Below, in pieces: positions 1 to 9,318 of a stretch of 32,940 nucleotides of DNA (its first letter is position 1; the number at the start of each line of letters is the position of its first letter). Source of the DNA: Chloroflexota bacterium (GTDB taxonomy: Bacteria > Chloroflexota > Anaerolineae > JAAYEA01). The position numbers and the translations under genes are program-made. Location: positions 1-32,940 of the forward strand of contig JAAYEA010000532.1 of NCBI GenBank assembly GCA_012689325.1, read 5' to 3'. The notes below the pieces were generated by a model that saw only the letters and a list, made by a program, of their open reading frames with translations, was not told where the DNA came from and ran no database searches.

Positions 1-1
1 A

Positions 2-2221
2 AAATCGACCAAGGCGCCACCTCCCCAAGGCATTTCCAGCAAGAGCCTGCTGCGGACCAGCGGCATTCTGCTGATCGCCATAGCTTTTCTGACCCTGCTG
101 AGCCTCCTTTCCCTGAGCCGTGGCGTGGTCACCGAGGCCTGGATCGGCCTGTTGCGCACCAGCTTTGGCTGGGGCGTATTGCCCATTTGCCTCGTCATGG
201 GGGCGGTGGGACTGATCCTTTTCCTGCGCAGCTTTGACGCCGCTCCCACGGTGAGCGGGGAGCGGTGGGCGGGGCTGGCGGTGCTGTTGGTGGCCATGCT
301 CGGCTGGTTCCATGCCTTCGCCGATGATCCCCAGGCCCTGGCCCAAGCGGGAGCCGGGGGCGGCCTGGTCGGGCTGTTTATGCAGCAGACCTTTGTCGCC
401 TGGGTCGGGCGGCTGGGCATGTTCGTGATCCTGGTCACGCTGCTGGTGTTGGGCATCGTGCTGGCCTTTGACATCTCGACGCTGGCGCTCCTGGCGCAGG
501 TTCGGGAGGCGATCCGGGACGCCGTGGCCAGCTATCGCGCCCGCAAGGCGGGCCAGGTGGTGATCTCGGCGCCCTCCCAGCCTCAGCAGAATGGCTTGCC
601 CGCCAAGCTCTTGAACAAGGCCAAGTCCGAAGGGGCCAAACCCCTGATGGAAGCGGTCAAAGCCAAGTTCGCGCCCAGGCCCGCCGCCTCCGAGGCCACG
701 CCCTTGCAGCCGCGCGTCATCGGCGGCGAGCCCTCTCCCTGGCGCCTGCCCTCCGTGGCGAGCATCCTCGACGAAACCACCGAGCAAGACATCAGCCAGT
801 CCGAAATCCGCCATCGCGTCCGCATCATCGAGGAGACGCTGACCAGCTTTGGCGTCCCCGGCAAAGTCACCGAGGTGAACCAGGGGCCGACGGTCACCCA
901 GTTCGGCGTCGAGCCGGGCTATGTGGAGCATCGCGAAAAGAACGGCGAGATTCGCCAGGCCAAGGTCAAGGTGAATCGCATCAGCGCGCTGGGCAAGGAT
1001 CTGGAGCTGGCGTTGGCCGCTTCGCCGATCCGCATCGAGGCGCCGGTGCCGGGGAGGTCGGTGGTGGGCCTGGAAGTGCCCAACGCCCAGGTGGCGGTGG
1101 TCTCGTTGCGCGGGGTCATGGAGGTCGAGGATTTCAAGCCGCGCAAGGACAAGCTGATGATCGCGCTGGGGCGCGACGTCTCCGGCCAGCCGGTGGTCGC
1201 CAACCTGGCATCCATGCCCCACCTGCTGGTGGCAGGCGCCACCGGCTCGGGCAAATCGGCCTGCATCAACGCGCTGATCACTTGCTTGCTCTGCACCCAC
1301 ACGCCGGACACCCTCCGCCTCTTGCTGGTGGACCCCAAGATGGTCGAGATGGTACAGCTCAATGGCATCCCTCACCTGCTCTCGCCGGTGATCACCGAGG
1401 TGGCGCGGGTGGTGGAGACGCTCAAATGGGCTACGCGCGAGATGGAGCGCCGGTATCAGATGTTTTCGGCGGCGGGGGCCAGGAATATCGAGTCTTATAA
1501 CCAGCAGATGGAGGCCAAGGGCCAGCCCACCCTGCCTTTCCTGGTGATCTTTATCGACGAATTGGCGGATATCATGATGGCCGCGCCGGACGACGTGGAG
1601 CGCCACATCTGCCGTATCGCCCAGATGGCGCGGGCCACCGGCATCCACCTGGTGATCGCCACGCAGCGCCCCTCGGTGGACGTGGTCACCGGCCTGATCA
1701 AGGCCAATTTCCCGGCACGCATTAGCTTTGCCGTCACCTCGCAGGTGGATTCGCGGGTGATCTTGGACACCCCCGGCGCGGAGCAATTGCTGGGCAGCGG
1801 CGACATGCTCTATATGCCGCCCGATTCCAGCAAGCTGGCGCGCATCCAGGGCTGCTATGTGACCGATCTCGAGCTGGAGCGGTTGGTGCGCTATTGGAAG
1901 GGGCTGAGCCTGGAGCGCCCCCTGGCGGCAGACGCGCCGCTGGTGCAAAAGCCCTTGTTCGACGGCTTGCCTGGCGAGCCCTCCGCGGCGCCTGCGGAGG
2001 AGGACGGCGACGGCGATTCCCTGCTTCAGGAGGCGATCGAGATCGTCTGCGAAGAGGGACGCGCCTCCGTCTCGCTGTTGCAGCGCAAATTGCGTATCGG
2101 TTATACCCGGGCGTCGCGCCTGATCGATCTCATGGAGGAGAAGGGCATTGTGGGCCCCTCGCCGGGCGGCAGCCGTCCTCGTGAGGTGCTGGTCGAGTCC
2201 GGCGACGCGGCTCGCGTTTAG
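2..2221 (+). CDS. ftsK: DNA translocase FtsK/SpoIIIE (5' end outside window)
   Basis: ATP-driven membrane-anchored DNA pump that clears and aligns chromosome ends at the division septum. The frame is open to the left edge, and the residues before the GTG at 125 form a good membrane helix, so that GTG is internal and the true start lies upstream. Four hydrophobic segments are visible at nt 60-480, then a linker of about 100 residues rich in Ala, Pro and Lys. The motor follows, with Walker A GATGSGKS at nt 1235-1258 and Walker B FLVIFIDELAD near nt 1538-1570. A C-terminal winged-helix gamma domain (nt 2020-2190, RKLRIGYTRASRLIDLMEEKG) would read KOPS-like polarity sequences. The linker is short compared with E. 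coli FtsK and closer to SpoIIIE or SftA length. The stop TAG abuts the ribosome-binding site of the next gene. Confidence 0.95.
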   Translation, partial: KSTKAPPPQGISSKSLLRTSGILLIAIAFLTLLSLLSLSRGVVTEAWIGLLRTSFGWGVLPICLVMGAVGLILFLRSFDAAPTVSGERWAGLAVLLVAMLGWFHAFADDPQALAQAGAGGGLVGLFMQQTFVAWVGRLGMFVILVTLLVLGIVLAFDISTLALLAQVREAIRDAVASYRARKAGQVVISAPSQPQQNGLPAKLLNKAKSEGAKPLMEAVKAKFAPRPAASEATPLQPRVIGGEPSPWRLPSVASILDETTEQDISQSEIRHRVRIIEETLTSFGVPGKVTEVNQGPTVTQFGVEPGYVEHREKNGEIRQAKVKVNRISALGKDLELALAASPIRIEAPVPGRSVVGLEVPNAQVAVVSLRGVMEVEDFKPRKDKLMIALGRDVSGQPVVANLASMPHLLVAGATGSGKSACINALITCLLCTHTPDTLRLLLVDPKMVEMVQLNGIPHLLSPVITEVARVVETLKWATREMERRYQMFSAAGARNIESYNQQMEAKGQPTLPFLVIFIDELADIMMAAPDDVERHICRIAQMARATGIHLVIATQRPSVDVVTGLIKANFPARISFAVTSQVDSRVILDTPGAEQLLGSGDMLYMPPDSSKLARIQGCYVTDLELERLVRYWKGLSLERPLAADAPLVQKPLFDGLPGEPSAAPAEEDGDGDSLLQEAIEIVCEEGRASVSLLQRKLRIGYTRASRLIDLMEEKGIVGPSPGGSRPREVLVESGDAARV

Positions 2222-2234
2222 GGAGGAAGGAACC

Positions 2235-3494
2235 GTGCGCAGAAAACTGATCCTGGCCTTGTTGGCGGTTTGGCTGGTGAGCTGCACTGGCTGCGCGGGG
2301 CTGATCAGCAACCCTGTGCCCACGCCGGAGCCAGTGACGTTGCGCTTTATCTTTCCGCGCCAGGCACAGCAGGCGCGCTACTTGCAGGCAGCGGAGGCCT
2401 TTCACGCCAAGTACCCCTATATCACGGTGGAGGTGGAGCGCAGCGGCAATATCGTGCGCAGCATCAACAGCGGCGGGGTGGACGTGGCGGAGGCGGAGCA
2501 ATTCGATTACCCGACGCTGCTGCAGCGCGAGGCCATCCAGGAGCTATCGCCTTTCCTGAACGTGAGCAAGGATTTCCCGGTGGAGGACTATTACCCCAAG
2601 CTCTGGGAAGTCTATCGCGAGCAGGATCGCACCTGGGGCATTCCGGCCAACGTGGATCCCATGGTGCTCTTTTATAACAAGGACCTGCTGGACCGGGCTG
2701 GGGCGACTTATCCTCAGGCGGGCTGGACCTGGAACGATTTCCTGATCACCGCGCAGAAACTGAGCGAGGATCCGCTGGTCGCTCAGAACGCCTTTCTGCC
2801 GGATCCCTATGGGATCGGCCTGTGGGCCTTTATCTACCAGGGCGGCGGGCAGTTGGTGGACAACATGGAAAAGCCCACCCGGGCCATGCTGGATGACGAG
2901 CGGGTAATCCGGGCGGTGGAGTGGTACGTGGCGCTCGCCAACGAGCACCGCGTGATGCCGGTGATCACCTATAGCAGCGGCGACCTGTGGAACACGGTGA
3001 TGAGCAAGGTCCGTTGGGGGCAAGCGGGGATGTGGATGCTGCTGCTCTCCGAGCGGGGCGGCCAGAACGAACGCGAAAAGTGGGATTTCGAGTGGGGCGT
3101 CGTGCCGCTTCCCCAGGACGAGGCGCGCGTCACGTTCATGATGTCCACGGCCTACTTTATCACCGCCGATACGGCGCATCCCCAGGAGAGTTGGCTCTGG
3201 CTCAACTATGTGGCCACCAAAGCCGACCTGGATTGGGACGTGCCGCCGCGCCGGTCGGTGGTGGAGGATGAGAGCTATCGCAAGTGGGCCGGCGAGGAGC
3301 TGTATGCGGTGATCCAAGAGACCGCGGAATACGGGATGACCCTCCCCGCCGCTGCCTGGCTCACGCAGGTGCCCCTGCAATCCGTGGGGCTGATCGACGA
3401 GATCATGATGGGCCGAAAAACCGCCGAAGAGGGGTTGGAAGCAATGCAAGCTCAATGGGACGCCGCGATCCAAAGCCTGAACAGCGCCCAATAG
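2235..3494 (+). CDS. ABC transporter extracellular sugar-binding lipoprotein (family 1)
   Basis: Solute-binding lipoprotein of the maltose/multiple-sugar type, about 419 residues. I start it at GTG 2235 because GGGAGGAAGG lies just upstream at 2221-2230 and the product then begins with a lipoprotein signal (RRKLILALLAVWLVSC), with LVSC or SCTGC as lipobox. The more upstream in-frame start would lie inside ftsK. The body has the usual features of the family: a beta strand TLRFIF, a helix KYPYITVEVE, the motif PMVLFYNKDLLDRAG, and a hinge region GWTWNDFLITAQKL. No MalF/MalG-type permeases or dedicated ATPase are visible nearby, so it is an orphan receptor in this window. Whether it works with the exporter genes that follow cannot be told; the ligand is unknown. 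Confidence 0.88.
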   Translation: MRRKLILALLAVWLVSCTGCAGLISNPVPTPEPVTLRFIFPRQAQQARYLQAAEAFHAKYPYITVEVERSGNIVRSINSGGVDVAEAEQFDYPTLLQREAIQELSPFLNVSKDFPVEDYYPKLWEVYREQDRTWGIPANVDPMVLFYNKDLLDRAGATYPQAGWTWNDFLITAQKLSEDPLVAQNAFLPDPYGIGLWAFIYQGGGQLVDNMEKPTRAMLDDERVIRAVEWYVALANEHRVMPVITYSSGDLWNTVMSKVRWGQAGMWMLLLSERGGQNEREKWDFEWGVVPLPQDEARVTFMMSTAYFITADTAHPQESWLWLNYVATKADLDWDVPPRRSVVEDESYRKWAGEELYAVIQETAEYGMTLPAAAWLTQVPLQSVGLIDEIMMGRKTAEEGLEAMQAQWDAAIQSLNSAQ

Positions 3495-3552
3495 AGAGCT
3501 TGCTGGCTCGATTTGGCAGTGATGCCGCAATTTCAAGAGTGGGGTGCAGATA

Positions 3553-4902
3553 ATGACCAGAAAGCTACGTACATTGATCCTGATCGCTTTCGCAGGGCTG
3601 CTTATGGCCGGTTGCCAGACTGCTCAGGAACAGGCCACGCCCACGCCGATCCCGACGCCCATCGTGGCGGAGCAGACGCTCTATACCGTGCAGCGCGGTA
3701 CCGTCCAAAAGCTGCTCAAGTTCAACGCGCGCGTCTCGCCGATTGTTGAGGAAGAGCTTGCCTTCAAGGCCGGCGGGTATGTCAGCAAGGTGCATGTGGA
3801 GCGTAACCAGTCGGTGCTGGCAGGCGATGTCATCGCCGAGCTCGAGATGGAGGGCGCGCTGAACTCGGAAGCCCAGGCCCAGGTCGCCCTGGAAAAAGTG
3901 CAGCTCAGCCTGGAGCAGGCCCAACAATCCCTCGAGCGCCAGTTGACCGAGTCCAAGGTCAACCTGGAGGCGAAAGAGATCCAACTGGCCAAGAAAAAGC
4001 TCCAAGACCCCGCGCTGGACGTCCAGGCCGCGGCGCACCGGGTGACGCTGGCCGATGCGGCGCGGGGGGATGCCCAGGCGGCCTACGACCGGATCGCCTG
4101 GCAGCCGGGCGTGGAAGCCACCAGGGCAGCGCGGAACCTGCAGGACGCCACGATCAACTGGCAGCTGGCCAAGATCGCGTATGCCAAGGCCCTGGAGGCA
4201 AAAGAGGCTTTCGATTATGATGTGCAGTTGTTGGAGAAGGACCTGGAGCTGGCCAAGCTCAAGCACAGCTATCTGGAGCAGGGCGTGGACCAGAACCTGG
4301 TCAAGGCCGTGGAGCAAGCCCAACTGAGCCTCGATCGGCTGCAGGGGCAGGTGGCCCAGAACCGCATCCTGTCGCCCATCGATGGCATCGTGACCACCCT
4401 GGCGGTGACGGAAGGGCGCGCGGTGGAGGCGTTCAAGACCGTGGCCATTGTGGCTGACCAGACCAACCTGGAGTTGGCCGTGCAGCTTTCCGATGCCGAG
4501 ATGCAGAACCTGGAAGTGGAAATGCCGGTCACGGTGACGCTGGCGACCTATGCTGGCCGCGCGTTCCCGGCCAAGATCATCGAGATGCCTTATCCCTACG
4601 GGCAAGGCGGCTCCCAGTCCAAACTGGACAAAGCCGACCAGTTCACGCATCTGGCGCTGAATGACACCTCGATCGAGTTGCGCATGGGCGACGTCGCTGC
4701 CTGCACGGTCCTGCTGGAAGAGGAAAAAGAGGCGCTGTGGCTGCCTCCGGCGGCGGTGCGCAGCTTTGAGGGGCGCAACTTTGTCGTGGTCGATCAGGAA
4801 GGCCGCCAGCGGCGCATCGACATCAAAGTCGGCATCGTCGGCGAGGAACGGATCCAGATCCTGGAGGGCCTGGAAGGGGGCCAGTCCGTTATCGGCCAGT
4901 AG
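3553..4902 (+). CDS. Lipoprotein membrane-fusion (adaptor) protein, MacA/HlyD-like
   Basis: Periplasmic-adaptor-type subunit of a MacAB-like ABC export system, about 449 residues. The N-terminus carries a lipoprotein signal with lipobox LMAGC (Cys21 counting from ATG 3553; a GTG at 3544 is an alternative start). A Pro/Thr linker follows, then a first lipoyl half-motif (VEEELAFKAGGYVSKVHVERNQSV), a long alpha-helical hairpin rich in Ala, Gln, Glu and Lys at about residues 100-260, the second lipoyl half (RILSPIDGIVTTLAVTEGRAV), and beta-barrel and membrane-proximal domains to the end. The helical hairpin is long for a monoderm adaptor. Two ABC ATPase genes follow on the same strand. The predicted partner permease is not adjacent but lies at 11539-13890. 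The substrate cannot be deduced; lipids, peptides or macrolides are typical for the family. Confidence 0.88.
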   Translation: MTRKLRTLILIAFAGLLMAGCQTAQEQATPTPIPTPIVAEQTLYTVQRGTVQKLLKFNARVSPIVEEELAFKAGGYVSKVHVERNQSVLAGDVIAELEMEGALNSEAQAQVALEKVQLSLEQAQQSLERQLTESKVNLEAKEIQLAKKKLQDPALDVQAAAHRVTLADAARGDAQAAYDRIAWQPGVEATRAARNLQDATINWQLAKIAYAKALEAKEAFDYDVQLLEKDLELAKLKHSYLEQGVDQNLVKAVEQAQLSLDRLQGQVAQNRILSPIDGIVTTLAVTEGRAVEAFKTVAIVADQTNLELAVQLSDAEMQNLEVEMPVTVTLATYAGRAFPAKIIEMPYPYGQGGSQSKLDKADQFTHLALNDTSIELRMGDVAACTVLLEEEKEALWLPPAAVRSFEGRNFVVVDQEGRQRRIDIKVGIVGEERIQILEGLEGGQSVIGQ

Positions 4903-5044
4903 AACCGGTTGAGCGGAAGCGGGCCATGGCGGCGACGGGAGCGATCTCGCGCGGCTTGGCCGCTGCGCTACAGCGCTACGCGAGGGCCAGGGGCGGTGCT
5001 CAGAGACCCCGCTTTTGGCTCGCGGCGTGGTGGAGGGCTAGAGA

Positions 5045-6100
5045 TTGACAACAGAGAACGGATATATCGTCGAGTGCCATAACCTGGTCAAGATCTACAA
5101 GATCGCTGACCTGGAAGTGGTCGCTTTGCAGGGCCTCGACCTGGTGGTGAACCGGGGCGAGTTGATGGCCATCGTGGGCGCGTCGGGCTCCGGCAAGAGC
5201 ACGCTCCTCAACATCCTGGGCGGGCTCGATCACCCTTCGGCGGGCAAGATCTATGTCGATGGGCTGGACTTGCTCAAGATCACAGGCTCGGCTATGGACA
5301 AGTATCGACGGGAAAAGGTGGGTTTCGTCTGGCAGCAGACGGGCCGCAACCTGGTCCCCTACCTGACGGCGGAAGAGAACGTCGAACTGCCCATGGTCGT
5401 GGCGGGCCGCTCCCCGCGTGAGCGGAGACGCTGGGCCGCCGAGTTGCTGGAGGCGGTGGAGCTTTCCGACCGTCGCCATCACAAGCTCTCGCAGCTCTCC
5501 GGCGGCCAACAGCAGCGCGTCGCCATCGCGGTGGCTCTGGCCAACCGGCCAGTCTTGTTGCTGGCCGATGAGCCCACGGGCGAAGTGGACTCGGCCACCG
5601 CCGAGACGATCTTTTCCACCTTCCGGCGGTTGAATAAAGCCTTCAACTTGACCACCATCATCGTGACCCACGATCCCCGCATCGCCACCCAGGTGGACCG
5701 CGTGGTCGCCATCCGCGACGGCAAGACCAGCACCGAGACGATCCGCGAGGTGAGCCAGGTGGAGCAGGCGGTGGAGGGCGCGGATGAGAACGGTGAGGCG
5801 TGCCCCCCGGAGCAGGTGGAACACGTCTCTTATCGCGAGTTCGTGGTGCTGGATTCGGCGGGGCGTCTGCAGGTGCCGCAAGAATACCGCGAGATGCTCA
5901 ACATCGGCGACCGGGTCGAGCTGGACCTGTCCGAGGAGGGCATCATCATCCGGCCCGTGGAGGGACGGGGCATGGAGAGCGAAGGCAGCACCGTCGAGCA
6001 GCAGCGCCAGTCGCTCTACGCCGATTACCAGGAGGCGCCGCCAGCCAAGCGGGGTTTTGCCAGCAGGCTGAAGCGAGCCTTGCGCCAGCGGCGATCCTGA
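5045..6100 (+). CDS. ABC exporter ATPase (LolD/MacB class) with C-terminal AbrB-like domain
   Basis: ATP-binding subunit of an FtsX-permease type exporter, 351 residues. The TTG at 5045 is forced as start: a TAG stop lies in frame just upstream, no better codon precedes the domain, and GGAGGG sits 7 nt before it. Walker A GASGSGKST is at residues 45-53, the Q-loop Q at about 97-98, signature LSGGQQQ at 151-157, Walker B LLLADEP at 171-177 and the switch His at 209. The core ends near residue 230, where LolD-type ATPases normally stop. After an acidic linker, residues 263-306 (VVLDSAGRLQVPQEYREML, then GDRVELDLSEEGIIIRPV) match the swapped-hairpin AbrB/MazE fold. A basic tail follows. The extra domain could dimerise, bind DNA or regulate the pump; this is inference. 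Confidence 0.9.
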   Translation: MTTENGYIVECHNLVKIYKIADLEVVALQGLDLVVNRGELMAIVGASGSGKSTLLNILGGLDHPSAGKIYVDGLDLLKITGSAMDKYRREKVGFVWQQTGRNLVPYLTAEENVELPMVVAGRSPRERRRWAAELLEAVELSDRRHHKLSQLSGGQQQRVAIAVALANRPVLLLADEPTGEVDSATAETIFSTFRRLNKAFNLTTIIVTHDPRIATQVDRVVAIRDGKTSTETIREVSQVEQAVEGADENGEACPPEQVEHVSYREFVVLDSAGRLQVPQEYREMLNIGDRVELDLSEEGIIIRPVEGRGMESEGSTVEQQRQSLYADYQEAPPAKRGFASRLKRALRQRRS

Positions 6101-6141
6101 TCCCGCATAGCCATCAACCTGGAAAGGTTAATTGAACACAA

Positions 6142-6885
<744 letters not shown>

Positions 6886-6896
6886 GGTTGAGGCAT

Positions 6897-7934
6897 ATGC
6901 TACATTTGGAACGAGAGATACACGAGCAGCCCGCCGTGCTGGCGCGCTTCCTGGCCCGGCAGAGCGACAACGTCGCGCGGATCGCCGCGGCGGTTGCCGA
7001 CGCGGACATCTCGCACATCGTCATCGCCGCGCGGGGCACTTCGGACAACGCGGCCACCTACGGGCGCTATATCCTGGAAAGCATGGCGGGGACCGTGGTT
7101 TCGCTGGCCGCGCCCTCGCTCTTTACCCTGTATCACCGCCCGCCGCGCCTGAACCGGGCGCTGGTGATCGGCGTCTCGCAATCGGGGCGGGGCCTGGATA
7201 TCGTCGAGGTCCTTCGGCAGAGCAAGGCGCAGGGTGCCATGACGCTGGCCATCACCAATTTCGTCGACTCTCCCATGGCGCAGGTGGCGGATCACGTCAT
7301 CGGGCTGGAGGCGGGGGAAGAGCGCGCGGTGGCGGCCACCAAGACCTATACCGCCCAGTTGCTGGCCCTGGCCTCGCTGGCAGCGGCCTTGGCCAAGGAC
7401 GAGGCGCGCCTGCGCGAGCTGGTGCAGGTTCCCGAATGGGTGGCCTCGGCGCTGACGCTGCAGGACGAGATCATCCGCGCCGCCGAGCGGTATCGCTACA
7501 TGGAGGTCTGCGCCATGCTGGGGCGCGGCTATAACTATGCCACCGCCTTCGAGATCGCGCTCAAGCTCAAGGAGACCTGCTATCTCTCCACGCAGCCCTA
7601 TTCCACCGCCGACTTTCGCCACGGGCCCATCGCCATGATCTCGCCGAGCTTTCCCGTGTTCCTGGTGGGGCCCTCGGGGGTGGTCTATGATGACGTGTAT
7701 GGGTGCGCGCAAGAGCTTGTGCAGCGCGACGCCGAGCTGATCGCCATCTCGGATCGGGAGCCCCTGCTGGCTCTGGCGCGGACGCCGCTGCGCATGCCCG
7801 TCGCCATGCCGGAGTGGCTCTCGCCCATCGCCTATGTGGTGCCCGGTCAGCTCTTTGCCCTGGCCCAGGCCGTGTCCAGGGGCTATAACCCCGACCAGCC
7901 GCGCGGACTCGAGAAGGTCACGCTGACCCTCTAG
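6897..7934 (+). CDS. SIS-domain sugar-phosphate isomerase/deaminase (GlmS C-half like)
   Basis: Double SIS-domain protein of 345 residues that resembles the isomerase half of glucosamine-6-phosphate synthase without the glutaminase domain. Such proteins act as aminosugar-phosphate deaminases (NagB-II/AgaS type) or deglycases (FrlB type). Visible signatures are ARGTSDNAATYGRYILE, SQSGRGLDIVEVL and ATKTYTAQLLAL in the first half, and ALKLKETCYLS plus DFRHGPIAMI in the second. I chose ATG 6897 because GAGGTTGAGG precedes it well; a GTG at 6882 overlaps the stop of the ATPase gene. It is the last gene of the run that begins at ftsK and is closed by a hairpin terminator at 7961-7990. The exact substrate is not evident. 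Confidence 0.88.
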   Translation: MLHLEREIHEQPAVLARFLARQSDNVARIAAAVADADISHIVIAARGTSDNAATYGRYILESMAGTVVSLAAPSLFTLYHRPPRLNRALVIGVSQSGRGLDIVEVLRQSKAQGAMTLAITNFVDSPMAQVADHVIGLEAGEERAVAATKTYTAQLLALASLAAALAKDEARLRELVQVPEWVASALTLQDEIIRAAERYRYMEVCAMLGRGYNYATAFEIALKLKETCYLSTQPYSTADFRHGPIAMISPSFPVFLVGPSGVVYDDVYGCAQELVQRDAELIAISDREPLLALARTPLRMPVAMPEWLSPIAYVVPGQLFALAQAVSRGYNPDQPRGLEKVTLTL

Positions 7935-7960
7935 CTCGCGCACGGCCGCGCCGAACCAAG

Positions 7961-7990
7961 AAACGGTCCCTGCTATCGCGGGGACCGTTT
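7961..7990. terminator. Bidirectional intrinsic terminator
   Basis: A perfect 10-bp inverted repeat (AAACGGTCCC at 7961-7970 and its complement at 7981-7990) with a 10-nt loop. It has T-rich sequence on the plus side and A-rich sequence on the other. It sits between the convergent SIS and creatininase genes and overlaps the last codons of the latter. Confidence 0.8.
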
Positions 7991-8752
7991 TGCTTTGGAG
8001 AACCACTGCATCTTGGCGAGGGTGTCCTCGTCTTGCTTCACCGCCCGGATGCAATCCGCCAGCCGGTGGACCATCTCGTCAAAGAGGATGCGACCCTTTT
8101 CCGCCTTGGCCGGCTGCGCGTCGCCAGCGTAGGCATCGGGGTACATGCTCACCCACTCCACCGGCGTGTAGCTGCTCACCGGCGGCAGCCCGTTGGGGAG
8201 CCCGGGCTCCGGCGCCAGCGCCGCCATGTCCATGTACTCGGGGAACAGGTGCAGCCCCAAGCTGGCCTCCAATTCCCCCGCGTGCCCCTCATGGACGCTG
8301 GACTCGCGCAGGTGGCTCATGCTGGCCATGGTGTTGTCGCGGTACATATAGATCGCGTAGCCCTTGTCCTTGTCGCCATAGTCCATCATCATCAGGGGCA
8401 GCCAGGCGCGGTTGCCACCGTGACCATTCACCAGGATGATCTTGTGGAAGCCGTTCCGCGCGATCTCGTCGCAGAGGATCTCGGCCATTTGCATCAGCAC
8501 CGGCGTATCCAGGGCGATGGCCCCGATATTGTTCTTCATCTCGCGGACGTGGGTGTAATACAGGGGCGGGACCACCACGGCCGTCTCGCGCTCCGCCGCG
8601 GCCAAGCAGAGGGCATGGGCCGTCAGCGTGTCCGTCCCGGTGGGCATGTGCGTCCCGTGTTTCTCCAGGCTGCCGATGGGCACCAGGCAGACGCCCGCGC
8701 TCGCTTCCCGTGCGCGCAACAATTGGGGGCCGGTCAAGCATTCCCAGCGCAT
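7973..8752 (-). CDS. Creatininase-family amidohydrolase
   Basis: Metal-dependent amidohydrolase of the creatininase/MftE/ArfB fold, 259 residues. Family signatures are clear: PIGSLEKHGTHMPTGTDT with the metal-ligand Glu, His and Asp near residues 29-41, ILVNGHGGN in the middle, and HEGHAGELEASLGL with the metal-ligand Glu. Members hydrolyse creatinine or formamide-type intermediates of riboflavin/F420 synthesis, or cleave mycofactocin precursors. Nothing in the context selects one of these, so the substrate is open. The ATG at 8752 has a strong AGGAGG just upstream. It is the last gene of a minus-strand run that starts with the flavocytochrome at 11426 and shares the terminator at 7961-7990. 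Confidence 0.9.
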   Translation of the reverse strand: MRWECLTGPQLLRAREASAGVCLVPIGSLEKHGTHMPTGTDTLTAHALCLAAAERETAVVVPPLYYTHVREMKNNIGAIALDTPVLMQMAEILCDEIARNGFHKIILVNGHGGNRAWLPLMMMDYGDKDKGYAIYMYRDNTMASMSHLRESSVHEGHAGELEASLGLHLFPEYMDMAALAPEPGLPNGLPPVSSYTPVEWVSMYPDAYAGDAQPAKAEKGRILFDEMVHRLADCIRAVKQDEDTLAKMQWFSKAKRSPR

Positions 8753-8829
8753 ACTGTCCTCCTTGAGGCGATCATGGGGCAGCCGAGCGGCGGCCGCTCG
8801 TGCTGGCCAGGGTGATCCGATCCAGTGGA

Positions 8830-9318
8830 TTATTCGTGGCTGGTGATATCCAGCGTGCCCGAGGGGATGGGCCGCGAGGCTGCCGAGTGCAGCGCCAGAA
8901 CGGGCGCCGGCGTGCTGGCTGGGGCCACCGTCGCCTCCTGTGTGGCGCGCTGAGTGACCATGGCTCGCGAGATGTCGCTGGTCAGCGCGGCCGCTGGGAG
9001 CGCCTGCACGGTCGTCATGGCTGCCGGGGTCGCTGGCCAGGGGAGGGCCAGCGACAGGAAGGTGAGTGCGCAGGCCACCGTCGCGCTCAGCCAGTGGCGG
9101 GCGCTGCGATAGGGGCGCGGCGGCGCAGGCGCGCCCATTAGCTCGGCGCGCAGCGCGGCCAGGATGGCGGCCCGCTCGCTGGGGCGCAAGGACTGCTGCG
9201 CCACTGCCGCCTGCAGCGTCTGTCGCAGGTCGGCGGCGAGCGGCGGGCTGGGCGGGCGCTCATTCGCGCCGCCCCGGGCGAGCCGGAATCCATGCGCCAC
9301 GCTTCTCCACAAGTTCAT
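8830..9318 (-). CDS. Single-pass membrane protein, putative anti-sigma factor
   Basis: Protein of 162 residues starting at ATG 9318, which overlaps the sigma factor stop as ATGA, so translation is probably coupled. The N-terminal 90 residues are Arg/Ala-rich and probably cytoplasmic. One hydrophobic helix follows (about residues 88-108, WLSATVACALTFLSLALPW), then an extracytoplasmic tail rich in Ala, Thr and Pro. That topology and gene order match ECF anti-sigma factors, but the usual zinc-finger motif HxxxCxxC is absent. I therefore call the role from position and topology, not homology. Confidence 0.65.
   Translation of the reverse strand: MNLWRSVAHGFRLARGGANERPPSPPLAADLRQTLQAAVAQQSLRPSERAAILAALRAELMGAPAPPRPYRSARHWLSATVACALTFLSLALPWPATPAAMTTVQALPAAALTSDISRAMVTQRATQEATVAPASTPAPVLALHSAASRPIPSGTLDITSHE

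Noticed and set aside
2148-2234. Upstream in-frame start for the sugar-binding lipoprotein
   Set aside because: It lies inside ftsK and would bury the lipoprotein signal; GTG 2235 has a strong ribosome-binding site.
4926-5048. Forty-codon frame whose stop overlaps the TTG start of the AbrB-tailed ATPase
   Set aside because: The TTGA overlap suggests coupling, but the peptide is Ala/Arg/Trp-rich as expected by chance at this GC content, has only a poor ribosome-binding site and matches nothing.
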